Below, in pieces: positions 1 to 12,621 of a stretch of DNA of 64,000 bases. Made by a program: the position numbers and the translations under genes. Location: NCBI RefSeq assembly GCF_003856975.1, contig NZ_CP033107.1, positions 1,922,001 to 1,986,000 of the forward strand. Direction: 5' to 3'. The notes beneath the pieces are model-generated. The model was given only the letters and a program-made list of their open reading frames with translations, was not told the DNA's origin and searched no databases. Each line of letters opens with the position of its first letter. Positions within the stretch are counted from its first letter, which is position 1. This stretch comes from Plantibacter sp. PA-3-X8 (lineage in GTDB: Bacteria; Actinomycetota; Actinomycetes; Actinomycetales; Microbacteriaceae).

Positions 1-1
1 C

Positions 2-2989
2 AGCCCGGGCGTGTACTTCGAGTCGGCTCAGGAGAAGACCTCCGACAAGGACATCTTCTCCGCTCGCGTCATCCCGAGCCGCGGTGCCTGGCTCGAGTTC
101 GAGATCGACAAGCGCGACCAGGTCGGCGTCCGCATCGACCGCAAGCGCAAGCAGTCCGTCACCGTGTTCCTCAAGGCGCTCGGCATGACGAGCGAGGAGA
201 TCCTCGAGGAGTTCAAGGGCTACGAGTCGATCGAGCTCACCCTCGAGAAGGACACGATCCTCACCAAGGAGGACGCGCTCCGCGACATCTACCGCAAGCT
301 CCGTCCGGGCGAGCAGGTCGCAGCCGAGGCCGCGCGTGCGCTCCTCGACAACTTCTACTTCAACTCGAAGCGCTACGACCTTGCGAAGGTCGGCCGGTAC
401 AAGATCAACAACAAGCTCGGTCTCGACAAGCCGCTCAGCGACTCCGTCCTGACGACCGACGACATCGTCGCCACGATCAAGTACCTCGTCGCCCTGCACC
501 GCGGCACGGCCACCCTCCCGGGTGTCCGCAACGGCAAGCCCGTCGACCTCCGTCTCGACACGGACGACATCGACAACTTCGGCAACCGTCGCATTCGCGC
601 CGTCGGCGAGCTCATCCAGAACCAGGTCCGCACCGGTCTGTCCCGCATGGAGCGCGTCGTCCGCGAGCGCATGACCACGCAGGACATCGAGGCCATCACG
701 CCGCAGACCCTGATCAACGTGCGCCCCGTCGTCGCCGCGATCAAGGAGTTCTTCGGGACCTCGCAGCTGTCGCAGTTCATGGACCAGAACAACCCGCTCG
801 CGGGCCTGACCCACAAGCGTCGCCTCTCGGCGCTCGGCCCCGGTGGTCTCTCGCGTGAGCGTGCAGGCGTCGAGGTGCGAGACGTCCACCCGTCGCACTA
901 CGGCCGCATGTGCCCGATCGAGACCCCGGAAGGCCCGAACATCGGCCTCATCGGTTCGCTCGCATCGTTCGCGCGGATCAACTCGTTCGGTTTCATCGAG
1001 ACCCCGTACCGTCGCGTCGTCGACGGCCGGGTCACCGAGGACATCGACTACCTGACCGCGATGGAAGAGGACAACTACATCGTCGCGCAGGCCAACGCTC
1101 CGCTGAAGAGCGACGGCCACTTCCAGGAGGACCGCGTCCTCGCCCGGAAGAAGGGCGGCGAGGTCGACCTCATCCCGTCCGAGGAGATCGGCTACATGGA
1201 CGTCTCCCCGCGCCAGATGGTGTCGGTCGCGACCTCCCTCATCCCGTTCCTCGAGCACGACGACGCGAACCGCGCACTCATGGGTGCCAACATGCAGCGT
1301 CAGGCCGTCCCGCTCCTCATGTCGGACTCGCCGCTCGTCGGTACCGGTATGGAGGGCTACGCAGCCATCGACGCGGGTGACGTCGTCACCGCCGACAAGG
1401 CCGGCGTCGTCCAGGAGGTGTCGGCAGAGTCCGTCACCATCCAGCTCGACGAGGGTGGCACGCAGACCTACTACCTGCGCAAGTTCGACCGCTCCAACCA
1501 GGGCACGAGCTACAACAACCGCGTCATCGTCTCCGAGGGTGCACGCATCGAGGCCGGCGAAGTCATCGCCGACGGCCCCGCCACGGAGAACGGCGAGCTC
1601 GCGCTCGGCAAGAACCTCCTCGTCGCCTTCATGACGTGGGAGGGTCACAACTTCGAGGACGCGATCATCCTCAGCCAGAACCTGGTGAAGGACGACGTCC
1701 TCTCCTCGATCCACATCGAGGAGTACGAGGTCGACGCCCGCGACACCAAGCTCGGCAAGGAGGAGATCACCCGTGATCTCCCGAACGTCAGCCCGGAGCT
1801 GCTCAAGGACCTCGACGAGCGCGGCATCATCCGCATCGGTGCCGAGGTCCGCCCCGGCGACATCCTCGTCGGCAAGGTCACGCCGAAGGGTGAGACCGAG
1901 CTCTCCGCCGAGGAGCGCCTGCTCCGCGCCATCTTCAACGAGAAGAGCCGCGAAGTCCGCGACACCTCGCTGAAGGTTCCCCACGGTGAAGCCGGCACGA
2001 TCATCGCCGTCAAGGTGTTCGACGCACAGGACGGCGACGACGAGCTCGGCTCGGGCGTCAACCAGCGTGTGGTCGTCTACATCGCCCAGAAGCGCAAGAT
2101 CACCGAGGGCGACAAGCTCGCCGGCCGTCACGGCAACAAGGGTGTCATCGCGAAGATCCTGCCCGTCGAGGACATGCCGTTCCTCGAGGACGGCACGCCG
2201 GTCGACGTCATCCTCAACCCGCTCGGTATCCCCGGTCGAATGAACTTCGGTCAGGTCCTCGAGATCCACCTGGGGTGGATCGCGAAGCAGGGCTGGAACG
2301 TCGAGGGCAAGCCCAGCTGGGCCAAGAAGCTCCCGGCTGCCGCGCACTCGGCCGAGCCGAACACCAAGGTCGCGACCCCGGTGTTCGACGGCGCCTCCGA
2401 GGAGGAGATCGCCGGTCTGCTCGACTCGACCAACGTCACCCGTGACGGCGACCGCCTCATCGGTTCCTCCGGAAAGGCCCGTCTGTTCGACGGCCGCTCC
2501 GGCGAGCCGTTCCCGGCACCGGTCTCGGTCGGCTACATGTACATCCTCAAGCTGCACCACCTCGTGGACGACAAGATCCACGCGCGTTCGACGGGTCCGT
2601 ACTCGATGATCACGCAGCAGCCGCTCGGTGGTAAGGCTCAGTTCGGTGGACAGCGCTTCGGTGAGATGGAGGTCTGGGCCCTCGAGGCCTATGGAGCCGC
2701 GTACGCGCTCCAGGAGCTCCTGACCATCAAGTCCGACGACATCCTCGGCCGCGTCAAGGTGTACGAGGCCATCGTCAAGGGCGAGAACATCCAGGAGCCG
2801 GGTATCCCCGAGAGCTTCAAGGTGCTCATCAAGGAGATGCAGTCGCTGTGCTTGAACGTCGAGGTCCTCTCGGCCGACGGCACCGCGGTGAGCCTGCGCG
2901 ACACCGACGACGACGCGTTCCGCGCCGCCGAGGAGCTCGGGATCAACATTTCCTCCAGGTTCGAGTCGTCGTCCATCGACGAGATCTAA
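2..2989 (+). CDS. rpoB: DNA-directed RNA polymerase subunit beta, 5'-truncated
   Basis: This is the C-terminal 995 codons of the RNA polymerase beta subunit, which forms much of the catalytic cleft. The reading frame is open from base 2 and begins inside the conserved SPGVYFE stretch, so the gene starts before the window and no start codon should be assigned here. The rifampicin-binding region is encoded at about 755-840 ([15 protein letters not shown], then [13 protein letters not shown]) and its usual resistance positions read as wild type. The downstream motifs [19 protein letters not shown] and [24 protein letters not shown] are all present. The gene ends in TAA and rpoC follows after 45 bases, the standard rpoBC arrangement. 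Identification is certain. Confidence 0.98.
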   Translation, partial: SPGVYFESAQEKTSDKDIFSARVIPSRGAWLEFEIDKRDQVGVRIDRKRKQSVTVFLKALGMTSEEILEEFKGYESIELTLEKDTILTKEDALRDIYRKLRPGEQVAAEAARALLDNFYFNSKRYDLAKVGRYKINNKLGLDKPLSDSVLTTDDIVATIKYLVALHRGTATLPGVRNGKPVDLRLDTDDIDNFGNRRIRAVGELIQNQVRTGLSRMERVVRERMTTQDIEAITPQTLINVRPVVAAIKEFFGTSQLSQFMDQNNPLAGLTHKRRLSALGPGGLSRERAGVEVRDVHPSHYGRMCPIETPEGPNIGLIGSLASFARINSFGFIETPYRRVVDGRVTEDIDYLTAMEEDNYIVAQANAPLKSDGHFQEDRVLARKKGGEVDLIPSEEIGYMDVSPRQMVSVATSLIPFLEHDDANRALMGANMQRQAVPLLMSDSPLVGTGMEGYAAIDAGDVVTADKAGVVQEVSAESVTIQLDEGGTQTYYLRKFDRSNQGTSYNNRVIVSEGARIEAGEVIADGPATENGELALGKNLLVAFMTWEGHNFEDAIILSQNLVKDDVLSSIHIEEYEVDARDTKLGKEEITRDLPNVSPELLKDLDERGIIRIGAEVRPGDILVGKVTPKGETELSAEERLLRAIFNEKSREVRDTSLKVPHGEAGTIIAVKVFDAQDGDDELGSGVNQRVVVYIAQKRKITEGDKLAGRHGNKGVIAKILPVEDMPFLEDGTPVDVILNPLGIPGRMNFGQVLEIHLGWIAKQGWNVEGKPSWAKKLPAAAHSAEPNTKVATPVFDGASEEEIAGLLDSTNVTRDGDRLIGSSGKARLFDGRSGEPFPAPVSVGYMYILKLHHLVDDKIHARSTGPYSMITQQPLGGKAQFGGQRFGEMEVWALEAYGAAYALQELLTIKSDDILGRVKVYEAIVKGENIQEPGIPESFKVLIKEMQSLCLNVEVLSADGTAVSLRDTDDDAFRAAEELGINISSRFESSSIDEI

Positions 2990-3034
2990 GCCTGACCACT
3001 GTAGAGACTGACGAAACCTTTCATAGGAGATACA

Positions 3035-6916
<3,882 letters not shown>

Positions 6917-6933
6917 GGCTGAACGACTCACCC

Positions 6934-6976
6934 GGAGGGCCCGTCCCGATCGTTTCTCGATCGGGACGGGCCCTCC
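6934..6976. terminator. Strong hairpin terminator after rpoC
   Basis: A perfect 19-bp stem (GGAGGGCCCGTCCCGATCG, 6934-6952) closes a 5-base loop and pairs with 6958-6976. It starts 17 bases after the rpoC stop codon. No long T run follows, which is common for GC-rich actinobacterial terminators. Confidence 0.85.
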
Positions 6977-6980
6977 GTCG

Positions 6981-7046
6981 TTCGCTCGCCCATTCCTGGG
7001 CGAGCGAATGCCCGTTCGCCCCGGAATGGGCGAACGAATCGGGCAT
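6981..7046. repeat. Two further stacked inverted repeats after the rpoC terminator
   Basis: Two more hairpins follow the terminator directly. The first has an 11-bp stem (TTCGCTCGCCC, 6981-6991, with 6998-7008) and a 6-base loop. The second has a 7-bp core (TTCGCCC, 7015-7021, with 7028-7034) nested inside ATGCCCG/CGGGCAT arms (7008-7014 and 7040-7046). Their loops (ATTCCT and CGGAAT) and arms resemble each other, so the second may be a diverged copy of the first. They could be back-up terminators or a repeat element; the function is not known. Confidence 0.6.
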
Positions 7047-7088
7047 CGGTGAGTTGTGTGGCGGGTCTCTGCACGACATGCTGGTCCG

Positions 7089-7859
7089 ATGAGTGATCAG
7101 CCCGAGCAGCCCACCGGCCAGTTCCAGCCGCTGGAGCCGGACGCGACCCCGGTGCAGCCGGACGTCCGCTACGGCGCTCCGGCACCCAGGCGGAAGCGCA
7201 ATCCGGTCGTGATCGGCTTGAGCGTGCTCGCCGGCGTGCTGGCGATCGCGCTCATCGTCGTCATCGGGCTCCTGGTCGTCGGCCCGGGCGGCACCCCCGC
7301 CGCCGACTCGACCCGTACACCGAGTGCGACGGCGACCGCCGGCTCCACTCCTGCTCCGACCACGACGGACACCGCTGAGACCCCTGCTGCACCGGTGCGT
7401 CCGACCGAATGCACGCAGCTCTTCCCCGCCGACTACATCGACTCACTCACCGCAGACGGCTTCCTCGCCTTGAACCCGGAATGGTCACTGCCGGAACTCG
7501 CCACCGACTTCTTCGGTTCGAACGACAGCGCCCTCGTGGCCGTGATCTCGTCGAACACCGACCGTCTGAACTGTGCCCTGGTGAAGGCGAGCGGTGGCGG
7601 CGACGTCGGCATCACCACCAATCTCCTCTCCATCGACGCTGCGACCCAGGCGTCGGTGATCGCGCGGATGAACGAGGCAGGCTTCACCTGCTCCGAGGAG
7701 ACCGGCGGAACGATGTGCTTCACCGAGGTCTCGGAGGACGCCGGAACGTACGGCGAACGTCACTTCGTGCGGGACGGTACCTGGATCGCCACGCGCTGGT
7801 CGAACACGAACATCAGCGGCTGGACCCAGGCGATCGTCTCCACGCTCTTCCCCGCCTGA
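7089..7859 (+). CDS. Membrane-anchored hypothetical protein with Pro/Thr linker
   Basis: A 256-aa protein with a short cytoplasmic N-terminus rich in Pro and Gln, one hydrophobic segment (about residues 43-67, VVIGLSVLAGVLAIALIVVIG), a Thr/Pro/Ala-rich linker and a C-terminal extracytoplasmic domain of about 130 residues. That domain contains four cysteines (TECTQLF, LNCALV, FTCSEE, TMCFTE), which may form disulphides. No catalytic motif is recognised. The start at 7089 gives MSDQPEQPTGQF; no strong ribosome binding site is visible. A GTG-initiated extension from 7056 is possible but less natural. The gene stands alone after the rpoC terminator and converges on the amidase-like gene. The overall pattern is common for cell-envelope proteins of unknown function in actinobacteria. 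Confidence 0.75.
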   Translation: MSDQPEQPTGQFQPLEPDATPVQPDVRYGAPAPRRKRNPVVIGLSVLAGVLAIALIVVIGLLVVGPGGTPAADSTRTPSATATAGSTPAPTTTDTAETPAAPVRPTECTQLFPADYIDSLTADGFLALNPEWSLPELATDFFGSNDSALVAVISSNTDRLNCALVKASGGGDVGITTNLLSIDAATQASVIARMNEAGFTCSEETGGTMCFTEVSEDAGTYGERHFVRDGTWIATRWSNTNISGWTQAIVSTLFPA

Positions 7860-7872
7860 CCCCGGCGTCCCG

Positions 7873-7956
7873 TTCGCAATTCAGGACGGGTCCGGCGCGT
7901 CCCGCTCGAACGAGTGTGAGCGGGGCCGACATGCCGATGACGTCCTGAGTTGTGAA
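7873..7956. terminator. Probable bidirectional terminator between convergent genes
   Basis: The 110-base gap between two convergent genes holds an imperfect 16-base inverted repeat (TTCGCAATTCAGGACG, 7873-7888, against CGTCCTGAGTTGTGAA, 7941-7956; 14 positions pair). Inside it is a 7-bp hairpin (CCCGCTC, 7901-7907, with GAGCGGG, 7918-7924). A shared terminator is the simplest reading. Confidence 0.5.
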
Positions 7957-7968
7957 CCGAGCGGGCGG

Positions 7969-8964
7969 CTAGGCGATGCTCCAGTAGTACACGGAGGCGC
8001 CGGGGTGGATGACGGTGATCGCCTCGTCGACGGTTCGGTAGTCGGTGTCGTCGGTGTGCCCCGCGTAGTACACCTGGGTGCCGGCGTCCGTGGTCTCGAC
8101 CTTGGACACGATGCCCGTGTGGTCGCGGTCGCCGCTGTTGTCCCAGTCGAACTGCACGATGTCGCCGACCTTCACCTGGTCGCGCTGGGTGTCGTCGAGG
8201 GCGGTGGCGAGCTCGGGGTGCTCCTCGACGTAGTTCATGAAGAACGTCGAGCTGACCCAGGCCTTCGAGAAGTCGAAGTCGTCGCCGGTCCCCTCGGCCC
8301 GCCAGTCCTCGTCCATCGTCCACCCGCGTTCCAGCAGACTCTGGCTGGCGAAGTTCGCGCAGTCGGTGTCGACCAGTGAGCCGTATTCAGCGAGGTTGTA
8401 GTCGTTCCAGTGCGTGAACACGTAGGCCATCTGCGCGTCGACGGGGCTCGTGATGTCGTAGCTGTAGCTCAGCGCATCACCGTCGACCCGGAGATCGTCC
8501 GCGTAGACGGCGATGCCGACGTCGGCGGGGGAGAAGCCGGTGGCTGCCGGCACGGCGACGGTCACCTCGGTGCTCGTCGCCGACAGGATCCGGGCTTCCT
8601 CCTCGCCGAACACGACGCGGGTCACGCCGTCCACATCGACACCGCTCACGGTCAGGGTGCTCCCGCCTGCGACGGATCCGGTCGTGGCGGAGATCGCGGT
8701 GACCGCCGTGGCGTTGACCGTGGAGGCCGGGACCGTGGACGTCGTCCCGTCCAGAGCCTGCGCGGCCGGCTCGGATCCGGTCGCTTCGGAGTGCTGCAGC
8801 GCGATCGGGGTGATCACCGCGGTGGCGAGGAGCAGGACGGCTCCGGCAGCGGTACCGGCGACCACGCGTCGCCCGCGCAGGGGGAGGGCGCGGTAGCGAG
8901 CGGAGAGCCGACCGAACGGGGAACGGTCGTCGGCGTGACGGGCGTGGGGGAGTTGCTCGGGCAT
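7969..8964 (-). CDS. Secreted amidase-like (Amidase_6 type) protein with TIG domain
   Basis: A 331-aa exported protein. A hydrophobic signal or anchor segment lies at about residues 33-55, after an Arg-rich N-terminus. An IPT/TIG-like immunoglobulin domain spans about 86-170 (TAISATTGSVAGGSTLTVSG). The C-terminal domain resembles the putative amidase family Amidase_6: DCANFASQ with candidate catalytic Cys202, a GDIVQFDWDNSGD segment, and DHTG with candidate His282. The likely substrate is peptidoglycan or another amide in the envelope, which is inferred from the family fold only. The start is the ATG at 8964, preceded by GGAAAGG; an upstream in-frame start would add 27 residues. The gene is transcribed on its own, divergently from the gene at 9224. 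Confidence 0.75.
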   Translation of the reverse strand: MPEQLPHARHADDRSPFGRLSARYRALPLRGRRVVAGTAAGAVLLLATAVITPIALQHSEATGSEPAAQALDGTTSTVPASTVNATAVTAISATTGSVAGGSTLTVSGVDVDGVTRVVFGEEEARILSATSTEVTVAVPAATGFSPADVGIAVYADDLRVDGDALSYSYDITSPVDAQMAYVFTHWNDYNLAEYGSLVDTDCANFASQSLLERGWTMDEDWRAEGTGDDFDFSKAWVSSTFFMNYVEEHPELATALDDTQRDQVKVGDIVQFDWDNSGDRDHTGIVSKVETTDAGTQVYYAGHTDDTDYRTVDEAITVIHPGASVYYWSIA

Positions 8965-9223
8965 GGGGCCTTTCCGGGGGATGCGCCGTGGGGGCTCGGC
9001 GTCGCGGGATCGGCAGTGATCCGACAGATCTGTTAGAACTCCCACTCAACCGCGCGGAGCTGAGGAGACCGTTTCCTCCGGATATGAATCAGACCTGAAT
9101 CGGGTCGACGGGAGTGAGCGAGTCCCGGCGAGGTTGCCGAGCATCCGTGCCCCGGCTTGCTACCGTGGCGAGCGGAGTGCCGTGAGGGCGCTCCTGAACT
9201 GGCTTCCGCCGAAGGAGTACGCG
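8965..9223. other. Divergent intergenic region
   Basis: This 259-base gap between divergent genes must hold promoters for both. On the plus strand TTGCCG (9134-9139) and TACCGT (9161-9166) are weak candidates but their spacing is 21 bases. On the minus strand TAACAG (about 9029-9034) is a possible -10 element. None is convincing. No gene is supported here. Confidence 0.35.
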
Positions 9224-10258
9224 ATGAGCACCCAGAACCCCGAGCCCGGATCGCCGACCGACCCGAGCACTCCGGCGGCTGCCCAGACCGCGTCTGGCTC
9301 CGCGCGTCCCACGACCGCATCCGAGCAGCCCGCGGCCGAGCGGCCCGTGGCTGAGCGGGACATCCTCTCCGAGGACACCGTGCAGCAGGACACCATCACC
9401 ACGGCGGACGGCGTCGGCGCGGACCCGGTCGTCGACGACCGTCGGGTCGCAGACCGCGCCGACACGGCCTCGGACGCCGGGGTGCGCGAGACGCGTCCGT
9501 ACCAGCCGCACACGCCGCAGCGCGCGTACTCGAACATCGACTTCGACGACGACGACACCGCCGGCACCCCGACGTCGACGGCGGCCACCCGGCAGGCCGA
9601 CACCGGTGCCCACCCGTACCCCGCCGCGGCCTACGAGCCGGTCGCCCGCTCCGGCGCGACCGAGACCGCCACCGCCGCCGAGACCGAACAGCAGCAGGCC
9701 TTCCCGCTGTACGTCCAGGCACCCTCCGAGCCGGAGGTCCGCGGCAACCGCGGCTTCGGCATCCTCATCGGTCTCCTCGGCACCATCATCTTCGCCGGCC
9801 TCTACGCGGCGGCCGTCGCGGGCCTCCAGCTGGTGCTGGAAGGCGACGGTACGTTCGTCGAGAACCTCATCCAGATCGCCACCAGCTGGCCGTTCCTCAT
9901 GGCCGCCGCAGGCTTCTTCCTGGCCTGGGTCGTGACCGCGACCATCGTGAACCGTTCCGGCTGGGTGCACTGGGTGCTCGGCGGTTTCATCATCGGCCTG
10001 GTCGTCTTCCTCGCGTGGGTCGGCGGGTTCCTGATCCAGGAGCGCGCTTGGACGCTCAGCATCGACGAGATCCTCGCCGAGGTCACCGGAGTCGCCTTCA
10101 CGTTCGGGCCGGTCCTCGCCTTCGTCGTCGCCCGCGAGATCCCCGTCTGGTTCGGTGGCTGGATCGCCGCCCGCGGCCGCAAGGTGCGCGAGGCGAACCT
10201 CGAGGCGCGTGCCGAGTACGAGCGCGTCCTCGAAGCCGGACCGACGACCGCCCGCTGA
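9224..10258 (+). CDS. Four-pass membrane protein with long acidic N-terminal tail
   Basis: A 344-aa protein. The first roughly 170 residues are a low-complexity Asp/Glu/Thr/Ala/Pro-rich cytoplasmic or disordered tail. Four hydrophobic segments follow (beginning GFGILIGLLG, WPFLMAAAGF, GWVHWVLGGF and TFGPVLAFVV), and the protein ends in a basic, Glu-rich helix. The start is the ATG at 9224 with GAAGGAG at 9211-9217; the frame is open upstream to 9134 without a better start. A second small membrane protein starts two bases after its stop codon, so the two are probably co-transcribed. No enzyme or transporter motif is recognised. It appears to be a lineage-restricted membrane protein of unknown function. 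Confidence 0.75.
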   Translation: MSTQNPEPGSPTDPSTPAAAQTASGSARPTTASEQPAAERPVAERDILSEDTVQQDTITTADGVGADPVVDDRRVADRADTASDAGVRETRPYQPHTPQRAYSNIDFDDDDTAGTPTSTAATRQADTGAHPYPAAAYEPVARSGATETATAAETEQQQAFPLYVQAPSEPEVRGNRGFGILIGLLGTIIFAGLYAAAVAGLQLVLEGDGTFVENLIQIATSWPFLMAAAGFFLAWVVTATIVNRSGWVHWVLGGFIIGLVVFLAWVGGFLIQERAWTLSIDEILAEVTGVAFTFGPVLAFVVAREIPVWFGGWIAARGRKVREANLEARAEYERVLEAGPTTAR

Positions 10259-10260
10259 GC

Positions 10261-10749
10261 ATGACCGGTGACGCGGACGGAGAACGCGGTCCCTGGTGGA
10301 TCGCCCCGTTCGCAGCGGTCACCTACGTGGCACTCGTCGTCTGCGCCTTCGGGTTCATCAGCCTGCTGGCAGACCTCGACGTCGTGACCGACCCGGACGC
10401 CGGCCCACTGACCGGTCCGCTCATGGTCGTGGTCGCAACGATCGTGGTCCTCTGGGGGATCATCCGTGAGACGCGCCGCACCCCGCTGCGCGTCTCGGTC
10501 GGCTCCGCGGTCCTCGCAGGGCTCCTCGCCTGGCTCGCGTACGGCGTGAGCGGCGGCGTGTTCGACGCGATCGCCAGCCGGGACGGAGCGGACGCCGCCG
10601 CCTTCGCCGTGACGACACTGACCGGGCCGTTCTCGGTCACCGTCGGTGTGCTGGCGCTCGTCATCGTCCTCGCGGCCGCCGCCGTCGCCACGTCGTCGAC
10701 CGGGCGGCGTCCGACCCCGCGCTGGCCGTGGGAGCACGACGCGCGGTGA
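10261..10749 (+). CDS. Small multi-pass membrane protein
   Basis: A 162-aa protein with four predicted membrane segments (beginning WIAPFAAVTYVALVVC, PLMVVVATIVVLWGI, VGSAVLAGLLAWLAYG and FSVTVGVLALVIVLAA) and a short Arg/Pro-rich tail ending EHDAR. It starts two bases after the stop codon of the preceding membrane protein gene, which implies translational coupling. It resembles the many short uncharacterised 4-TM proteins of Microbacteriaceae. No functional motif is seen and no function is proposed. Confidence 0.7.
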   Translation: MTGDADGERGPWWIAPFAAVTYVALVVCAFGFISLLADLDVVTDPDAGPLTGPLMVVVATIVVLWGIIRETRRTPLRVSVGSAVLAGLLAWLAYGVSGGVFDAIASRDGADAAAFAVTTLTGPFSVTVGVLALVIVLAAAAVATSSTGRRPTPRWPWEHDAR

Positions 10750-10825
10750 GCCGATGCGACGTCCACCCCGGGCCCGCCCGCGCGGTGCGCTGCTCGACCC
10801 TCCCCACGAGGGCGACGGCGTAGGC

Positions 10826-10831
10826 GATAAT
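10826..10831 (+). promoter_or_regulatory. Possible -10 element upstream of the first FHA gene
   Basis: GATAAT, 53 bases upstream of the ATG at 10879, is the best -10 match in the 129-base gap. The -35 region has no clear TTGACA match. A CTCCCC half-site (10800-10805) lies upstream but lacks its palindromic partner and has the wrong spacing, so it is not counted with the shared operator. Confidence 0.35.
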
Positions 10832-10878
10832 CGATCCGTTGCCGTCGTCGGCCGACGGCGCTTGGGGAGGAACCACCG

Positions 10879-12210
10879 ATGAGATCACCCGACCTGACCG
10901 ACACCGGTCTGGATCTCGACCTCGCGGGGACCGCTGACGACGTCGTCGCGCTCGTCCAACGTGCGGTCGCCGCCTCCGGTGAGGATGCGCAGCAGACCAG
11001 GCATTACGTCGCGATCGACGGTGGGACGAGCGCGGACATCCGCCTGCGGGTCGTCTCGGTCGACGATCCGGCTCCGCTGCTCGCGTTCGCGATCACGACC
11101 GCCCCGTCCGCACGGGGAACGGCCGCCGCGACGTTCATCATGCAGCACGGCGTCCAGAAGCGTCGGCGTCAGCGCTCGTTGCTCGGGCAGGAGCCGTTCC
11201 TCGGCTTCCTGCAGGCCCTCGCCGGGCTCGTCTCCGATGCCGATCCCGGCGCGTCCGCAACCTTGCGCGTGCAGGGTGCCCGCACGGTCCTGGCTCCGCG
11301 CGCAGCGGTGTCGACCGGAAGCGAGCCGGCCGTCCCCGAGACGGCACCGGCGAGTGCGCCGGTCACAGGGGCACCGGCCATCCAGAGCTGGGTGCCAGCG
11401 GCCGTCGAGGAGCAGGCCCCGGTACAGGCGCACCCTGCGGAGATCCCCGCCCAGAACTCCGCCGCGTCGACTCCGGTGTCAGAACCCCCGGTCACGGGAG
11501 CAGCTTCCGAGCCGTGGACTGAGGCTCAGGCTTCCGAGGTTCCGGCGGCCGAGGTTCCGGCGGCCGAGCCGCATGCCGGCCCGTCTGAACCGGCTCCCGG
11601 GGTCGCGTCGGTAGTCGCTGCACCTCCAGCGTCCGCAACTCCCGCATCCCCGCCACAGTTCCGTGAGCCTCCGACGGCCCTCGCCCACACGCACGCTCCC
11701 GCGGCGTCGACGTCCTCGGTGCCGCCGGAGCTGCAGATCACCGTCCCGCCCGGCTTGATCGCCGGTGCTCCGGCGGGTCCCCGACCGGCCACGCCCGAAC
11801 CGGTCCGGCCGACCGACGGCGTCGCGGTCCAGGCGGAGGATGTGGGAGCCACGGTCGTCTCGTCGTCGCTGCGTGCGGGGGACTTCGCCCTCGAGCTCCC
11901 CGGCGGCGAGCGCATCCCGCTCAGCGGGCCGGTCCTACTCGGGCGAAACCCCTCGGCGCGGCCGGAACAGCCCGACGCCGAGCTGCGTGCACTCGTCGAC
12001 CCGCGCATGTCCGTCTCGAAGACGCACACGGTCGTCGTACCCGGTCGGCGGTCGCTCCGCGTGACGGACCTGCACTCCACGAACGGCACGACGATCACGG
12101 ACGCGTCCGGCGCCGTCACCGTGTGCCAGCCAGGCGAGGCCTACGTCGTCGAAGCCGGTTCGACGATCGGGATCGGGGAGTTCCCGATCCGCGTCGTGGT
12201 CGCGGGCTGA
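10879..12210 (+). CDS. FHA-domain protein with N-terminal domain and Pro/Ala-rich linker
   Basis: A 443-aa cytoplasmic protein in three parts. Residues 1 to about 140 form a compact domain (DVVALVQRAVAASGEDAQQ and following) of unknown family. Residues about 145-330 are a Pro/Ala/Glu/Ser-rich disordered linker containing the tandem EVPAAEVPAAE. Residues about 335-443 form a forkhead-associated domain with LLGRNP, SVSKTHT and LHSTNGT, the phosphothreonine-binding signature. The start is the ATG at 10879 after GGGGAGGAA (10864-10872). The architecture matches the other FHA protein in the cluster (25248-26606), and both probably read phosphorylation by the kinase encoded at 26608, which is an inference from family and context. 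It is the first gene of the secretion cluster and has its own upstream gap. Confidence 0.85.
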   Translation: MRSPDLTDTGLDLDLAGTADDVVALVQRAVAASGEDAQQTRHYVAIDGGTSADIRLRVVSVDDPAPLLAFAITTAPSARGTAAATFIMQHGVQKRRRQRSLLGQEPFLGFLQALAGLVSDADPGASATLRVQGARTVLAPRAAVSTGSEPAVPETAPASAPVTGAPAIQSWVPAAVEEQAPVQAHPAEIPAQNSAASTPVSEPPVTGAASEPWTEAQASEVPAAEVPAAEPHAGPSEPAPGVASVVAAPPASATPASPPQFREPPTALAHTHAPAASTSSVPPELQITVPPGLIAGAPAGPRPATPEPVRPTDGVAVQAEDVGATVVSSSLRAGDFALELPGGERIPLSGPVLLGRNPSARPEQPDAELRALVDPRMSVSKTHTVVVPGRRSLRVTDLHSTNGTTITDASGAVTVCQPGEAYVVEAGSTIGIGEFPIRVVVAG

Positions 12211-12222
12211 CCCACTTCGCGC

Positions 12223-12268
12223 ATGGGGAGTGCTCCCCATCGTCGCGTCGTCCTCGCTCGGTTACGCT
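12223..12268 (+). promoter_or_regulatory. Palindromic operator and promoter of the first WXG module
   Basis: An 18-base interrupted palindrome, ATGGGGAGTGCTCCCCAT, occupies 12223-12240. A plausible -10 hexamer TACGCT is at 12263-12268, 31.5 bases from the palindrome centre. The -35 position (about 12240-12245, TCGTCG) has no consensus match and abuts the palindrome, as in activator-dependent promoters. The identical 18-mer recurs at 20271 and a close variant at 39944, both upstream of genes in the same cluster. The site is 103 bases upstream of the ATG at 12343. Confidence 0.7.
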
Positions 12269-12342
12269 GAACGACGTACACGCCGGACCACTGTCCGGTA
12301 CTGCGGTGCAGACCACCGGTGCCGAGGCTACGAAGGGGAATG

Positions 12343-12621
12343 ATGAGCGAGCAACCACTCGTCGTCGACGGGGACCAGATCCTGGCCGTCGCCGCGCCAC
12401 TGACACCCAGCGGATCCGGGCTTCCACAGAACGTCCCCCTCGACTTCTCCGGCAGCTGCAGCAGCGCGGTGACGACGGCCGCGGAGAGCTTCGCGATGTG
12501 GGTGTCCGTGCACGTCTCCCTCGCCGGCGGAGCGATGGTGGAGGCCGGTCGGGTCGCAAGTGAGACGGTGAGCGTCTGGCAGCAGACGGAAGCGGCGATC
12601 GCGGAGGAGGCACAGGGCTGA
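12343..12621 (+). CDS. Small WXG100-like/ESX-type protein
   Basis: A 92-aa, largely helical protein without signal peptide or cysteine clusters, except for one Cys in DFSGSCSS. Its size, helix-turn-helix appearance and FSG at residues 35-37 in place of WXG suggest a divergent member of the WXG100/EspC-like group of small T7SS proteins. The start is taken as the second of two consecutive ATG codons, after GAAGGGG at 12332-12338; the first is at 12340. Its TGA overlaps the next ATG by one base, so it is coupled to the 797-aa gene and may be the heterodimer partner of that protein's N-terminus. The family assignment is inferred from size and context rather than strong motif matches. Confidence 0.65.
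   Translation: MSEQPLVVDGDQILAVAAPLTPSGSGLPQNVPLDFSGSCSSAVTTAAESFAMWVSVHVSLAGGAMVEAGRVASETVSVWQQTEAAIAEEAQG

Noticed and set aside
10800..10805. A CTCCCC half-site upstream of the FHA gene at 10879 as a fourth copy of the palindromic operator.
   Set aside because: The GGGGAG partner is missing and the distance to the GATAAT -10 is 26 bases where the three real copies have 30-31.
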